DNA from: Schizochytrium sp. CCTCC M209059
Taxonomy: Eukaryota; Sar; Bigyra; Thraustochytrida; Thraustochytriidae
Reading direction: 5' to 3'
Length of the DNA stretch: 64,000 bases
NCBI GenBank assembly: GCA_000818945.1
Contig: KN805404.1
Coordinates: forward strand, 286,097-350,096
The translations under genes and the position numbers were made by a program. The notes beneath the pieces were generated by a model. It searched no databases, was not told the DNA's origin, and saw nothing but the letters and a program-made list of their open reading frames with translations. Below, piece by piece: positions 29,339 to 41,659 of the stretch. How positions within the stretch are numbered: position 1 is the first letter of the stretch; the number at the start of each line of letters is the position of its first letter.

Positions 29339-32300
29339 CTAGTCTCCATTGTTCTTGCCGTTGACCTCCCAGAGTACAAAGAGCTCATGGCCAACAATAA
29401 AGGCCAGATACCCCATGATGGCGGTGATAGACATGTAAAAAACGGCATAGAGATCGAGATCCCGCGGACGCACATGAAAGGTGTCAAGCCCAAAGACGCG
29501 AGTCGACAGCCAACTCTTGAAGATATCGACTGGAATTTCAATCACAAAGAGGATGACGAGCGTGCGGAGGAATATCTCAACCCAGTGCTGCTTTTCCTGG
29601 CCAAATACGTGGCCATTGGCAAAGTGCAAGGGCAGTTGACTAATAATAGGTCCAAATGCAATGACGAGCATTTCTGCCACATCCTGTGTGCGAATCATAA
29701 GAGCCGTCTCGAGACGAGTCTTTTGCGGGAACATCCGCCACCCAGGAAGACCGACGGCGTTGGCGATGCGAACGCGCATATGCGGCGCCCGTGGATGGTG
29801 GCGACGCAGCGCGCTCACGCACAGCATGCCAACCTCGAAGACCGCATTTGCCAAGCAGGCCAATACAAAGGCGCCAAAGCCGGGGACTCGCCCAAGACCA
29901 AAGCCTTGTACTAGAGAAAAACCAATTTTCACTGTGCGAATCGCAAAGAGATAGGCTTGAATCTCGTCCGCCTCCGTGAGCACCGCCACGAGGCCCTTGG
30001 TCAACAGCGCTGTGAGCCACACGCGGGTCGTAGCATCCAGAGCGGCCACGAGGAGGAGTGTCAAATACTGCATAAAGGCGCTATCGAGCTCCAGGTACTG
30101 GTACGTGTAAAAGCACATTATGATGAGCAAGAGCAAAGAGGAAAATTGCAGCGTGGGAATGATGATGAGAAAGCGCCTGATCGAGGTCACAGTTTCGTCA
30201 CGCTTCACGAGCGTCGGGTAACCACAGCCTTTGCACTCGATGCGAAAGACAAGCAAGAACGTTGTCACCGCGTGTGCGGCCACATAGGCCACCTTTGCCG
30301 ACAGGTAAGCTCCCAGGAAGATGACCCAGCTTTCGGCGCTGTCAACATCAGAGTCCTCCTTGCGCTTGTTCAGTGTCGCAGGGAGCCACACCAAGAGACT
30401 TGTGACAAGACCAACCAGTGTTGACCATCCACTAATAAAGGTGTTGGAGCGCCAGATGATCGAGTGCACGGCAAAGCTTTCGAAAAATGGATAGAGCGTC
30501 AACTCGAGAGTCAGGGCCACCCACATGACAGCAGAGGTGGACTCTGCTTCGGGCATCATCAGCGCATAATGCACCACAATCATCGCCGCGCCAATGAGCA
30601 ATGCAGCCGGGCGTCGGTCTTGTAACGAGCGCAGCTCGCGACCGAGAAAGTTGCGAACGAGGAAGGACGCTGGCAAGGCATCTTGCTTGATCTTGGCCTT
30701 GTAGTCAGCTTCCCAAAAAGCGCGCGGTCGGATACGCGGACAGTGTGTTTTGGCGGTCTGCACGCTTGGGGCTGAATGTGACCAGCGACGGAGAGACGAT
30801 GGCTTTGGTGACCCAGGATCGGAGGCGAATGGTCCGTCTGCTGAAATGGCCCGCGTATGGGTACCGCGGGCGCGTAAAATTTCTCTTTCGCGTCGCTTTT
30901 TTGCTCGTCGCCGTCGATCAAGTTCTCTTTCGCGTACGAGCGAGTGATAGCGGTTGGCATTGGCGCGCGTTCGCGGATTGTGGTCGAAAAGCCCAGATTC
31001 GAGCGCCAGGTCGCTGCGCAGAGAGACGGGGCTTATTTTGCCGAGACTTTCGTCCTCTGGATGACGCAGGCCGTCATTGCCCTCAGATATTGGTGATCGC
31101 AAACTTGGGCTTGCAACGTGGCTGCTCATGGCATCGGTGTCAAGATCAAGCGTATGCTGGTCGGGCGACAATAACGATCTTTCACTCTGCTGGTCGGGCG
31201 ACAAGAATGATCTTTCACTCTGCGAGTCTCCATCACTGTGTGCGAGAACATCGTCACGAGTATCGTCAAGGTCCGAGTCGGAATCCGAGCTCTCGTCATC
31301 AATTCGCCACCAATTGACGAGATGAATCGTGAGCGGAGGACGCCGTCGCGGTTTGCCCGTACGAAGATGAAAGTATAAGGGGATGATGGACATGGCCACA
31401 AGGAGACCACAAAGAAACGATAAAACGAGCGAGACTTGGTCGTGCTTGGCACGTTCCAGTGAAGAGGTCGCCAAGAGCCCTACAGAGACTGCCGAATAGA
31501 GGCCCGCTATGGGGCCATAAATGATAAGACCGCGTCTCGCGGATATCCATGTCAGTATGACATTCAAAGCGGTGACTACGGCGAGAGAGATAGAGAAACC
31601 GCCACGGTATCCGGCTGCGATGGAGTACGACTCTCCAAAGCCCTCCACATTGGCCGCGCACTCCACTTCTGGGAGCAAGGGCACCCCTAAGGAGATGGGG
31701 CCGCATGCATCTTGAAAGGATAAGGTCGCCGACGGACACTCGACGGTGAGCGGAGGGTGAAAGCGCGGGTCTGACCATCCGCATTGAGCAACCTTGGATC
31801 CGACAAAGACCCAGGTCACATTTTGTAGACACCATGGCGCGCAGCGGGCCAAAAAGTCAGGTCGTATTTTGCCCATGCAGCCCGAGGCCACGAGACCTAT
31901 CGAGGAGACCATGCAGGCCGAGGCAGCGACGGTGAGCCCCAACGCGTGCATCATTTCTGCATCGGGCCAGAACCTTATGCCAAGGCTTAATACAGGTATT
32001 GCTACGAAAGCGGCAAAGAACCAGGTCACGTCGGTTTGTAGCGGTGCTCTGATAGATGGGTCATTGAGTACAAAGGAAGACGTATAGTAATAGTCGACGC
32101 CGTAGAGCGTCGAACTCAGCATGAGCATGGCAATGATACCGATGTAGTCGCGCTCAAATGAAGGAGAATAAAAGGGATACCGCATGTGCAGCATTTTGTG
32201 GACAGTGATGAGGTCGCCACTTCGGAAGTGCTCAATCGTGCTTTGGCTTCGATGTGCGAGGCGATGAGGTCTCGGACTTGAGCCCTCGGTGGCGTGGCGT

Positions 32301-32711
32301 CGAAATGCCCGCGTGGGACTCCATGACCGCATTCGGCGCTTCGCCTCGACGCGATCGCGCTCAAGCCTGCTGGGCACTTTGCCACGAGATGAGCATAGCA
32401 CGTAGACGATTTTGGCCCAGGGTGAGAGGTCCTCGTATTCGAATTCGGACACGACTGTACTCATGGAGTTGGCGTCTTGATGCGAGACAATCCTTCGTCG
32501 ACTACGACGTGGCTCCAAGGAGAGCGCGCTGCTGGTTTCATCGTCTTTGAGTAGCTCCTCCTCAATGGCTTGGAAGGCGATTCCCTCGAGGTCGAGTTCG
32601 AGCTTGAGTGAGTTCTTGTCGGTGTCGTCGAGAATGTCTTCGGCGCTCAGCTCGAGATGTGAAAGTCGGTTTTCGTCTTCTTCCTCCCGCTCAAGCACCG
32701 TCTCCTCGTCT

Positions 32712-32751
<40 letters not shown>

Positions 32752-32938
32752 TCTCCTCGTCCTCGTCGCTGCCTTCTGAACTCCCTGTCGAGTTGAACAA
32801 ACCGCTTCGGACGTGAATGTGCCCAGACCCGGAGTCCTCCTTCTTGTCGTCGCCCTCTTGATGATCTCCACGCCCCCCCGCGGGCGACGCGGTCGTTGCT
32901 CCTCGCGCGTGTCCGTCGTGCGCGCCGCCCCCCGGCAT
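29339..32938 (-). CDS. Giant membrane protein: PAP2-like pseudo-phosphatase plus unknown C-terminal domain
   Basis: About 1199 residues if started at the ATG at 32938. The frame is open to 33106 without Met, so a 5' exon is possible. Residues 1-150 are highly acidic. A six-helix PAP2/lipid-phosphate-phosphatase-like domain (about 270-580) retains GKIRPDFLARC from G356. The histidine motif PSGH is replaced by FSIS at 448-451, and the last motif has H499 but lacks the paired Arg and Asp. Catalysis is therefore unlikely. A Cys-rich loop (CAPWC, CGW, ECP) lies between motifs. After a Ser/Asp-rich linker, a second multi-pass region (about 740-1199, eight or more helices) begins RPRAFWEADY and contains LFRRHHPK-like basic loops in the paralogue. 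It is a full-length paralogue of the gene at 35457-39131. Confidence 0.85.
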
Positions 32939-33353
32939 GTGGACGTTCTCGCGCGCGCAATCTCCGCGTCGTCGTGGTCCTCGTCGTCGTCCGTCGTCTA
33001 CGCCCCGCCTTCGCGAGAGATTCTCTCTCCTGGAGCAGCCGCCAGGAGCAGACGCAGCTGCGCTCGACCTGGTCCTGTTCGTTGGCCAGAGCCATGGCGC
33101 GCTCACCCTGGAACGTCTTTCGAGCCCTCGAGCCCGGCCACCCTAGCTAGGCTGGCTGCCGGGGCGGGAAAGCCGCCAGCAAGCCTTGGCAGCGCAGAGA
33201 CGCGACGCGGCCTGACGGCGCCGGGCGCGGTCGCCGAGGGCTTCTCGGCGACCTGCGCAGCGGAGGCGCGCGACCTCTCCGTGCTCGAAGGCGGCCGTGG
33301 CGGCGCAGGCACGACGAACAGCGTACGTACGCACATACGTACACACATATCTT

Positions 33354-34012
<659 letters not shown>

Positions 34013-34347
34013 CTTGTTTGGGATGGTGGGAGCTGCCGGCAAACGAAGCTCGGGCAAGCTGTCACGCGCCGGCAGGCCAGCTCGTCCACATTGGAGGCCT
34101 TACGGAGCTCTTTGACGCGATCATCCTTGGCAAGTATGTGCCTGTAAGGAGGAAGACATCCCGGGCCCGCTTGAGAGCTCCCGTATATGCCCTGGAAGCG
34201 CTCGGTGCGCGCGTCCGGCGCCTCGTTGAGCCAATCGGCGAGGTAGTAGTACCTTGGGCAATCGCGCGCCGACAGTGCGTGAGAACACAGAACAGCAAGG
34301 AAGGCGAGCGCCGCCTGGATGAAAAATGTTCCGGCCCGGGAAAGCAA
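34013..34347 (-). pseudogene. Possible exon of a secreted protein running into the GACA satellite
   Basis: The minus-strand frame entering the satellite from the right reads FFIQAALAFLAVLCSHALSA, a good signal-peptide-like helix, then an ordered Cys/Tyr-containing stretch (DCPRYYYLADWLNEAPDART, GIYGSSQAGPGCLPPYRH) before dissolving into Cys-Leu-Ser-Val repeats. No ATG heads it in frame; an ATG in another frame (about 34367) lies just upstream, so splicing or a frameshift would be needed. It may be a gene disrupted by repeat expansion. No family was recognised. Confidence 0.3.
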
Positions 34348-34737
34348 ACGTTCATGGCGTGGCGGATTTCGCGATTTTTAAGATCGCGCGACGCTGGAAG
34401 GGCGCAGTGCATCGCGGATGTGGTCGCCAAGGCATGGATGGAGCAGCACGCCTCGTCCAAAAACGAAGCAGTCGAGTCCCCTTGCGTATATCATAAACCT
34501 AGACTACGGCGCCAAATGGAGCTGCGCATCACTCGCCTCTCGGCTGGCCCCGCACGCCCAGAACTCATAGGCTGCCGTGTCAAGCTCTTTCCCAGGAACG
34601 ACTTTCTCACCGCTATCTCTGAACACGACCCACAAACCCGTACGTACGTTGTTCTCTTCTACCTGCCTTGCCCCGACGCGACTCTGTGTCGAAGTGGCAT
34701 GTCAGCGGCCTCTCGCCGACGCTGACGAAAGCGTAGA

Positions 34738-34800
34738 GCAGAGCAGAGCAGAGCAGAGCAGAACAGAGCAGAGCAGAACAGAGCAGAGCAGAGCAGAGCA
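34738..34800. repeat. (GAGCA)n pentanucleotide tract
   Basis: About 12 copies of AGAGC with two AACAG variants, in the non-coding region upstream of the giant paralogue at 35457. Confidence 0.9.
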
Positions 34801-35278
34801 AAGAGGCCGTCGCGGCCGCGGCGGCCCGGGCCTCAGGCTCGGAGAAAGATTGTGCGACAGTGGTGAGCATCAGGATTCGGTCACTGTGCCGACATCGACA
34901 CTCAGGAATAAGCCGGGGCAGCAGGGACCTGGAGTGGGCGGTGAGCCTCGCGGCAGGGGTCCGTGCGACGGGACGCGCGCGGGGCGTCCCGAGCGCCCTC
35001 CGCGGGGTCCAGCTTGACGCGGGCGCGGCGGAGACGGCGCGACCAAGTCCGAACGGAGGAGAGGCCGCGCCGAGGCCGCCGCGCGAGGGCGCAGACGGCG
35101 AGGCGGAGGCGGGGGGGCGCAAGAGAGAGGAGGAGAGCGCGCGCGAGAGAGGGGCGCGCCGGAGGGCCGCGTCCGCGTGGCGCGCTGGCGGGAGAGCGAG
35201 GAGCGAGCGTGACCGTGTCGGTGACGTCCATTCCGAATTTCCAAATTGTCGATCGCCTCCAGTCCGCGTCGCGCTCGG

Positions 35279-35362
35279 CTCGGCACGGCAGGGCTCGGCT
35301 CGGCTCGGCTCGGCTTGGCTTGACTCGGCTCGACTCGGCTCGACTCGGCTCGACTCGGCTTG
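35279..35362. repeat. (CTCGG)n pentanucleotide tract
   Basis: About 16 degenerate CTCGG/CTCGA units ending roughly 95 bp upstream of the ATG at 35457, likely in the promoter or leader. Confidence 0.88.
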
Positions 35363-35456
35363 GGCCAAGTCGGCTCGAGGCGACGCAGCTTGGCTCTACG
35401 GAAGCCAGAAAGCCCGAGGCGCGCTCGCGGCGTAATCTTGCACGAGGCAAATCACG

Positions 35457-38400
35457 ATGATGCAGCGGACGGGAAGCTCGAGTGAGCACACCCTCTCGAG
35501 CACGGAGGACGTGGAGCTGGGCCTCGGCGACCTCGGCGACAAGCAGAGCGAAGAGCCCTCTCCAAACGAAAATCTTAGATCTCTGGACGTGGGCGATGAG
35601 CTCGCCGCAGATGGTTGCTTCGAGAGTGGCCATGTGCTACAAGCCGAGTCGATGCGCTTGAACGACAAGCCTGGGTGGGGCCATCGCGTGCCTAGACCCC
35701 GCTCCTCGGAATATGACGGTGGCGACGAGGCAGAAGCAGACGATGGCGATGCTTCAGACCTCTTCTCCAGCGTCCAAGGTTCACGACGGAGCAGGAACGG
35801 AAGTAGGAAGCGCGCCAAGAGCGACTTTGATGAGTCAAAACTGAGTTGGCCAGCGTGGTGTTTCTTTGTACTCTTCGGCGACAGACCATCAGAAAACCGC
35901 ACCGGGCGTCACAAGCACTGCAGCATTTCTTCGAGACGAAAAAAACCAACGAGTCACTCGAAGGTGAAACAAACGTCAAAACGCCGACTTTCTACTTTCC
36001 TCTCGGACAATGGCTCCGAGGCATCGGGGCAAGAGACGGATTCCGGGACCTCGCGATCCTCGCGACGGAGATCGCGAGGTCTCTCACTGCCTGGGCCTCT
36101 CGTGCTCATCTCATACCACCGGCAGCTTCGGCGTCGCCGGCCTCGGGAGCTCTTTCCCTTTTACGCGGCATCGTTCAAGCGCGACTATTTTGGTATCATC
36201 GTTGTCTTGTGTCTTAACGCGACGCTGTACGGCATTGATTACCACGAGGAATCGGCGTTTGTGCTCGACGATCCGAACATAAGTTTTCCATTAAAGCAGG
36301 AGCGGTCATGGATCTGGGGACTCCTCTTTGCCGCTACAGGCCTGTCATTCATTGCTTGGCGCTGGGGGGAGCTTGAGGTTCTTCACGCGTGTGCGCTCAC
36401 CGCTTTTGCCAGTCTCTTGACGACAAATGTAATTGGTATGACTGCAGCGAGTGCCTGGGCGGCGCTTGGACCCGATTTTTTGGCACGCTGTGCGCCATTT
36501 TGTATGGAGAATATTACGTGGATGTGGCTCGATAACGCCACCATTGTCCAGTGCGGATACCCGGATCCGCGCGGCGACGGCATCACTGTGTACGAATGTC
36601 CTACCCAGGGCGCGGATTTAGAGGCCGCATGCGCTCCCATCTTTCATGGTGTGCCGCAAGCCCCGGAAACGGGGTGCGCTGCCTCCATTGGAACGCTTGG
36701 CGACCCATATTCCATCTCACGCGGCTATCGGAGCATGTACTCGTCCTCGGTTGGGTTCCTTACGTGTGGCTGGCTCACAGTCGCACTGATTGCTTTGGGG
36801 GCTGCGAAACACCGCCCGTCCGCCTACATAATTGCCGGCCTCGGCTCTGTTTTTATTGCCGCGTGCGCATCAGTTCAAAACATGACGGGCCAGCACGACG
36901 ACGTTGTCACTTTTTACTCTGCCGTGTTGGCCGTTTTAGTCACACTCTCCGTGTACCCGTTGTATTTTCACCCTATTTGGGAAAACTCGACGCCACGCCG
37001 CCGCCCGCGCAATCTCATCCACCTCTTCCAGCGAGGCGAGTTTTCCGACTCGGAGACGGACTCTGACGGCGAGACTTCGCCAGGACTAGACTTTGAGCTG
37101 GAGGACAGTCTCTTTAGCTCGGGCAAGAACTCACTGACCTCACCCTTTTCGCAAAGCGCCGAGGAGGACGAAGAGGTCGTCGAGGAGGAGACCTTGGCCG
37201 CAGCCGCCATTCTCTTGCAGAGCGGGAGCATTCGCGCCGACGAAGAATTTTCTGACCCGGAAATGCGCACCTTGGGCGAAGATCCGCATCTGGACGCCAA
37301 GGAGACAAACGCCGGGACACCGCGCGTGGTGACACGACCCGTGGCGTCCGGCGTTCACACGGGCTCCGCTTCGAACACGAGCTCGGGATTGAGACCGGGT
37401 GTTGCAGCAACTCCGAGCCCTTCCAGTGCCATCAAGTCGCCTGCTTTGACCAGTGAGACGCAGTTAAAGGAACCCGGTCAAAAAATCGAGCAGGTTCTCC
37501 GCCCTCGACTGGAGAGAGGACGAGGAAAACGTGATGCCTTTCGGCGCAAGAAGCTCCGCCCGCGTGCGTTCTGGGAACCGAATTTTCGACAAAAACTCAA
37601 GGATGAGCGCATTACCAGCGTCTACATATTACGCAAGTTTGTTTTGCGCGAGACGCATATAATTCTCAAGCTTGTGCCAGGATACATTATGGTGTGTGCG
37701 GTTGTGGTGGCTATGTTTTTCATGTTTTTTTTCACGTTTACGACGAGCACGACGTTTGTGATTTGGGCATGCTTCACGATGGAACTGTATATTTTCCCGT
37801 TCTTCGAAACCTTTGCGTCGAGCGCCATCCTTTGGCACGCGGATGTGCTTCTGGGCGTCTTTCCACGAGGCGTAGGTGCGGTGGTAATGTCTCTTTTCTG
37901 GTTTCCCACGACGCTCTACATACGAGAAGTTTTTGCCAAGCAGGCGTCGAACCAATGGATGGTTCTCTTTTTCATGTACGTGATTGCGAAAATTCTGTAC
38001 ACTGGATCGGTGATCGCCGCTATTTATTGGATCCAGCAGCGTACGCAGTCGATCATCGACACTCCGCAATTCGCCGAGCTTCCTCCGGGCCAGCAAGAGG
38101 CCCTGCGACAGTACGCGCGAGGTCTGGACATGCGCGCTATCTTTAAGATTTTCCCCACGGTGATCTTTGCGGTAGTTTCGCTTTATTTTGCGTGGTGTTT
38201 CTACACGTATTCATTCCTCAGCATTCGCAACCAGCAATTTTTACAGTATGCAATTACTGGCGTGGTGGTCCCTCTCGTGGACATTGTCTTTCGCGTTTGG
38301 CTCACGGGATTTCTGTCCAAGACGATTTCGCGTCTGCTCGGCGAGCTGGTGAATGAGGTTGAGTCCTTCAACTTTGCTGTCCGCTTCGTAAAGATTGGTT

Positions 38401-38963
38401 TTTCTGCGGTTCAGGCCTTTGGCACCGCGGCAATCACGAGCAATGGCGCTTTTTTCGCGTCGCTAATCTCGCAATTCGTGATTGAGGTGCTTATGGTTAT
38501 CGTCTCGCTCTTTCGTCGTCATCATCCGAAGCGATATCGCTTGCGTAAGCGTCTCGCCGACTTTTTGGGCTTGCCTGGAGACCAGATGTTCCCGGACAAG
38601 ACGCGTCTGGAGAGCGCCAACTTGTACATTAATCAGGATCTGGCCGAGAAGCTCTGTGTTCCGTTTGGTCCTCTCTTTGCGCAGCTCCCGCTCACTCTTC
38701 GCAGTATTTCTGACAACCTTCCCACGGCCGAGCTCAAGTGGTACGACGCTGTGCTGCGCACGCTTGTCATGATCTTTCTTTTTGAGCTTCCGGGTGACAT
38801 TTTACGCTCATGGATCGCAACGCGACGCTTTGGAGTCGACACCTTCCATCTCAAGGTTCGCATTGGTCTCTATCAAATTGGTTACATGAGTACAATGGTC
38901 GCGAGCGCCTTTCTATGCATTCTCGGGGCGCATGCTTTATATGTCCTTTGGGAGGGTGATGAA

Positions 38964-39001
<38 letters not shown>

Positions 39002-39131
39002 TGATGATGATGATGATGACGACGACCGTCGCCGTCGTCTGAGTCCTCGGCATTTTCTCTTGTCATTTGTCGAGTATTATGTCGACATCGCGGCCGACAA
39101 GCTTGCGACTGTGACGGCTGAGCTAGTGTAA
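35457..39131 (+). CDS. Giant membrane protein: PAP2-like pseudo-phosphatase plus unknown C-terminal domain (paralogue 2)
   Basis: A 1224-residue protein from the ATG at 35457. Residues 1-230 are charged and Ser-rich. The PAP2-like domain (about 235-560) has lost every catalytic motif: first motif LGPDFLARC (G338 in place of Arg), PSGH replaced by YSSS (about 426-429), last motif with only H480 and no Arg or Asp partner. The Cys-rich loop (CAPFC, CGYPDPRG, ECP) is conserved with both relatives. A Ser/Asp/Glu linker (about 560-690) leads to a C-terminal multi-pass domain (about 700-1165) starting LRPRAFWEPNF, with SLFRRHHPKRYRLRKRL and GDQMFPDKTRLE loops between helices. A poly-Asp run (about 1168-1189) precedes the tail. 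The function is unknown; a lipid-binding or scaffold role is inferred from the dead phosphatase fold. Confidence 0.9.
38960..39022 (+). repeat. (GAC/GAT)n run encoding poly-Asp
   Basis: About 20 in-frame Asp codons, GAC first then GAT, within the C-terminal cytosolic tail of the second giant paralogue. Confidence 0.9.
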
Positions 39132-39772
39132 AAATGAATAAACATGATAGTAAAAAAAAATTGGCTTGTAAGCCTAAATACATTTTTCGTTTAAGCCCAG
39201 GCCTGGCTGTGTGCTGCTTGCTTGCTTGCTTTCGTGCTTGCGTGCGTGCGTGCGTGCGTGTGGCGGCAGCTCCTTATAAATGACTTTTAAGCCAGGCATG
39301 CCGCATCAGCTTCGGCGGCATTTCGGTTCTTCTACGACTCTCCCGAGTGACTCACAACAACGCCTTCGTTGTTCTCTTCCTTATCTGCTGGGTGCGCGAT
39401 GCACACTTCGTCGTGTCTTGTATTGCTTGCGCCAATGGATTGTGATGCTACCGATATATGGGAAGTAGATAGTTGCCGAGCACAAGACACAGAAGAGTAG
39501 CGTAGAAAGCGCATGGTTGCAAGTGCCGCGTGAGATCTTGCGTCAGACTGGCGATGATAGTGCGTTGACTTTGAGACTTGGGCAGACAGAAACCTTTTGG
39601 GCCAGCGGCGCGCGCACGGGTACTTACGCGACGCGACACGACGCGACGCGACGCAGGCAGGTATCGTCCGCACGCACACACGCGCAGGGCCGATCTGCGA
39701 GCGCAGCGACGCGAGCGAAAGAAAGAAAGTCGGGCAGCGCAAGCGAAAGCAAAGGTCCAAAGCAAGTGAACC
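39132..39772. other. Intergenic region
   Basis: Contains CTTG and GTGC tetramer runs (39215-39260) and a CGACG run (39635-39655). No gene seen; a promoter for the DEP-oxidoreductase gene is expected in its right half. Confidence 0.6.
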
Positions 39773-41659
39773 ATGGACTTGACGGACCTGAGCGGCCTGT
39801 GCGCCCTCGTGCAGCGCAACGTGACTTCGAAGGACCGCACGTACCACTTTCAGAACTTTAAGCAATGCTTTGTCGGCTCGGAGGCCGTGGACTTCATGGT
39901 GAACTCCAAAGTGGTCGGAACCCGCGAAGAGGCCGTCGAGCTTGGCCAGCAAATGCTCGAGCAGGGACTCTTCCAGCATGTGACGCAGGACAGAGACTTT
40001 GAGGACAACAAGCTGTTTTACAGATTCAGGGCTCTCGACAGGGACCGTGGACACGCAGAGGAGGGCTCGACATGGGCCGCCGTCGAGCTGCAAGGTGGTC
40101 GGCCTGTCGGCGAGGACGTCGGCCACGGCGACGAGGATGAAGACGTGCCGGTGGAGCCGCTCGACGAGCACAATGTGCGGCTCTTGGACCTTTGCAAGCC
40201 CACCAAGTGGGTCAACCCCAAACCCGAGAAGCGGTACAATATGGTTGTGATTGGCGCGGGCGCCGGAGGTCTCGTAACCACCGCGTCTGTAGCCGGGACT
40301 GGAGGCAAGGTGGCCATCATTGAAAAGCACGTCATGGGCGGCGACTGCATCAACGTGGGCTGCGTGCCCAGCAAGGCCCTTCTCCGCTGCGCTCGCGCGG
40401 CCAAGGAGGTGCGCAACGCGAGCGAGTTTGGTATTGAGGTTGCCGATTTTACCGTCAACTTTGGCAAAATCATGGAGCGCATGCGTCGTCTTCGCGCAAG
40501 CATTGCGCCCAACGACTCGGCGGATCGTTTCACCAGTCTGGGCGCTGACGTTTTCCAGGGCAAGGCTCCCCCCCTCGGTCCCGACGAAGTCGAAGTGGAC
40601 GGCCAACGACTCAAGTTCGCTCGAGCGGTGATTGCCACGGGCGGACGCGCCCGCGTCCCGCCCATTCCGGGCATTGATTCCGTGCGATACCTGACCAATG
40701 CCTCGCTGTTCAACCTAACCGAGCTTCCCGAGGTCTTTGGTGTGATTGGCGGCGGGCCGATTGGCTCAGAAATGGCGCAGGCGTTTGCGCGTTTTGGCAG
40801 CAAGGTGTTTTTGTTCGACCGTTCGCCCAAGATTCTGCCGCGCGAGGACGCCGAGGCGGCCGAAATCGTGCAAGCGTCAATGCTTGCCGACGGTGTGAAC
40901 TTCAAATTTAATGCAGAGGTACGGCACGTGGAACCTGCTGGCGAGGATGGCAATCGCATCGCCTTGACGGTCTCCTGCGACGGCGGTCCGGAGGAGGTGA
41001 TTGAATTGGACGAGCTTCTCATCTCGGCTGGCCGGGTTCCGAACGTGGAGGGCCTGGGTCTCGAGGAGGCTGGCGTGGAATACAATCAGCGGGGCATCGA
41101 GGTGAACGACCGCCTGCAGACGTCGAACAAGAGCATTTTCGCTGTGGGTGACGTGTGTCTGCCGTATCAGTTTACACACGCGTCAGACTTTTCGGCGCGC
41201 ATGGTTGTGCGCAATGCGCTCTTTTTCGGCAACAACAAGTTTTCTGACCTGCTCATTCCGTGGGTCACGTACACCGAGCCGGAGGTTGCGCATGTAGGCA
41301 AGTACGAGCACCAGCTGGACGAGGAGGGTGTCGCATACGACGTCTATCGCGTGGACATGGCCGAGAACGACCGCGCCATTCTCGAGGGCGACACGGAGGG
41401 TTTTGTCAAGGTTGTTTGTGCCAAGGGCAAGGATACCGTGTTGGGCGCGACAATTGTCTCGGACACGGCTGGCGACATGATTGGCGAGATCTCGGTCGCC
41501 ATGCAGAACGGCATTGGTCTTTCCGGCGTCGGCGCCACGATTCACTCGTACCCGACGCGCGCCGACGCTATCCGTCGCACGGGCGACCTGTACAACAAGA
41601 CGCGGCTCACGCCACGCAACAAGGCCCTCCTGCGGACCCTGCTCTCGCTCCGCAGGTAG
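39773..41659 (+). CDS. DEP domain fused to a mercuric-reductase-like flavin disulfide oxidoreductase
   Basis: A 628-residue fusion. Residues about 5-88 form a DEP domain (HFQNFKQCFVGSEAVDFMVN, then EAVELGQQMLEQGLFQHV), a fold that docks signalling proteins to membranes or GPCRs. A hinge follows, and from about 155 a class I pyridine-nucleotide-disulfide oxidoreductase: FAD GAGAGG, the redox pair in GGDCINVGCVPSKALL (C192, C197), an NAD(P) Rossmann VIGGGPIGSEMA (about 323), a second FAD site IFAVGDVC, and a dimer domain with IHSYPTRADAIRR. The last has the active His, but Asp where the catalytic dyad usually has Glu. The substrate is unknown; no terminal Cys pair of MerA is present. ATG in a good context at 39773. 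Confidence 0.92.
   Translation: MDLTDLSGLCALVQRNVTSKDRTYHFQNFKQCFVGSEAVDFMVNSKVVGTREEAVELGQQMLEQGLFQHVTQDRDFEDNKLFYRFRALDRDRGHAEEGSTWAAVELQGGRPVGEDVGHGDEDEDVPVEPLDEHNVRLLDLCKPTKWVNPKPEKRYNMVVIGAGAGGLVTTASVAGTGGKVAIIEKHVMGGDCINVGCVPSKALLRCARAAKEVRNASEFGIEVADFTVNFGKIMERMRRLRASIAPNDSADRFTSLGADVFQGKAPPLGPDEVEVDGQRLKFARAVIATGGRARVPPIPGIDSVRYLTNASLFNLTELPEVFGVIGGGPIGSEMAQAFARFGSKVFLFDRSPKILPREDAEAAEIVQASMLADGVNFKFNAEVRHVEPAGEDGNRIALTVSCDGGPEEVIELDELLISAGRVPNVEGLGLEEAGVEYNQRGIEVNDRLQTSNKSIFAVGDVCLPYQFTHASDFSARMVVRNALFFGNNKFSDLLIPWVTYTEPEVAHVGKYEHQLDEEGVAYDVYRVDMAENDRAILEGDTEGFVKVVCAKGKDTVLGATIVSDTAGDMIGEISVAMQNGIGLSGVGATIHSYPTRADAIRRTGDLYNKTRLTPRNKALLRTLLSLRR

Noticed and set aside
39332..40606. A 424-residue minus-strand frame
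   Set aside because: Antisense shadow of the DEP-oxidoreductase gene.
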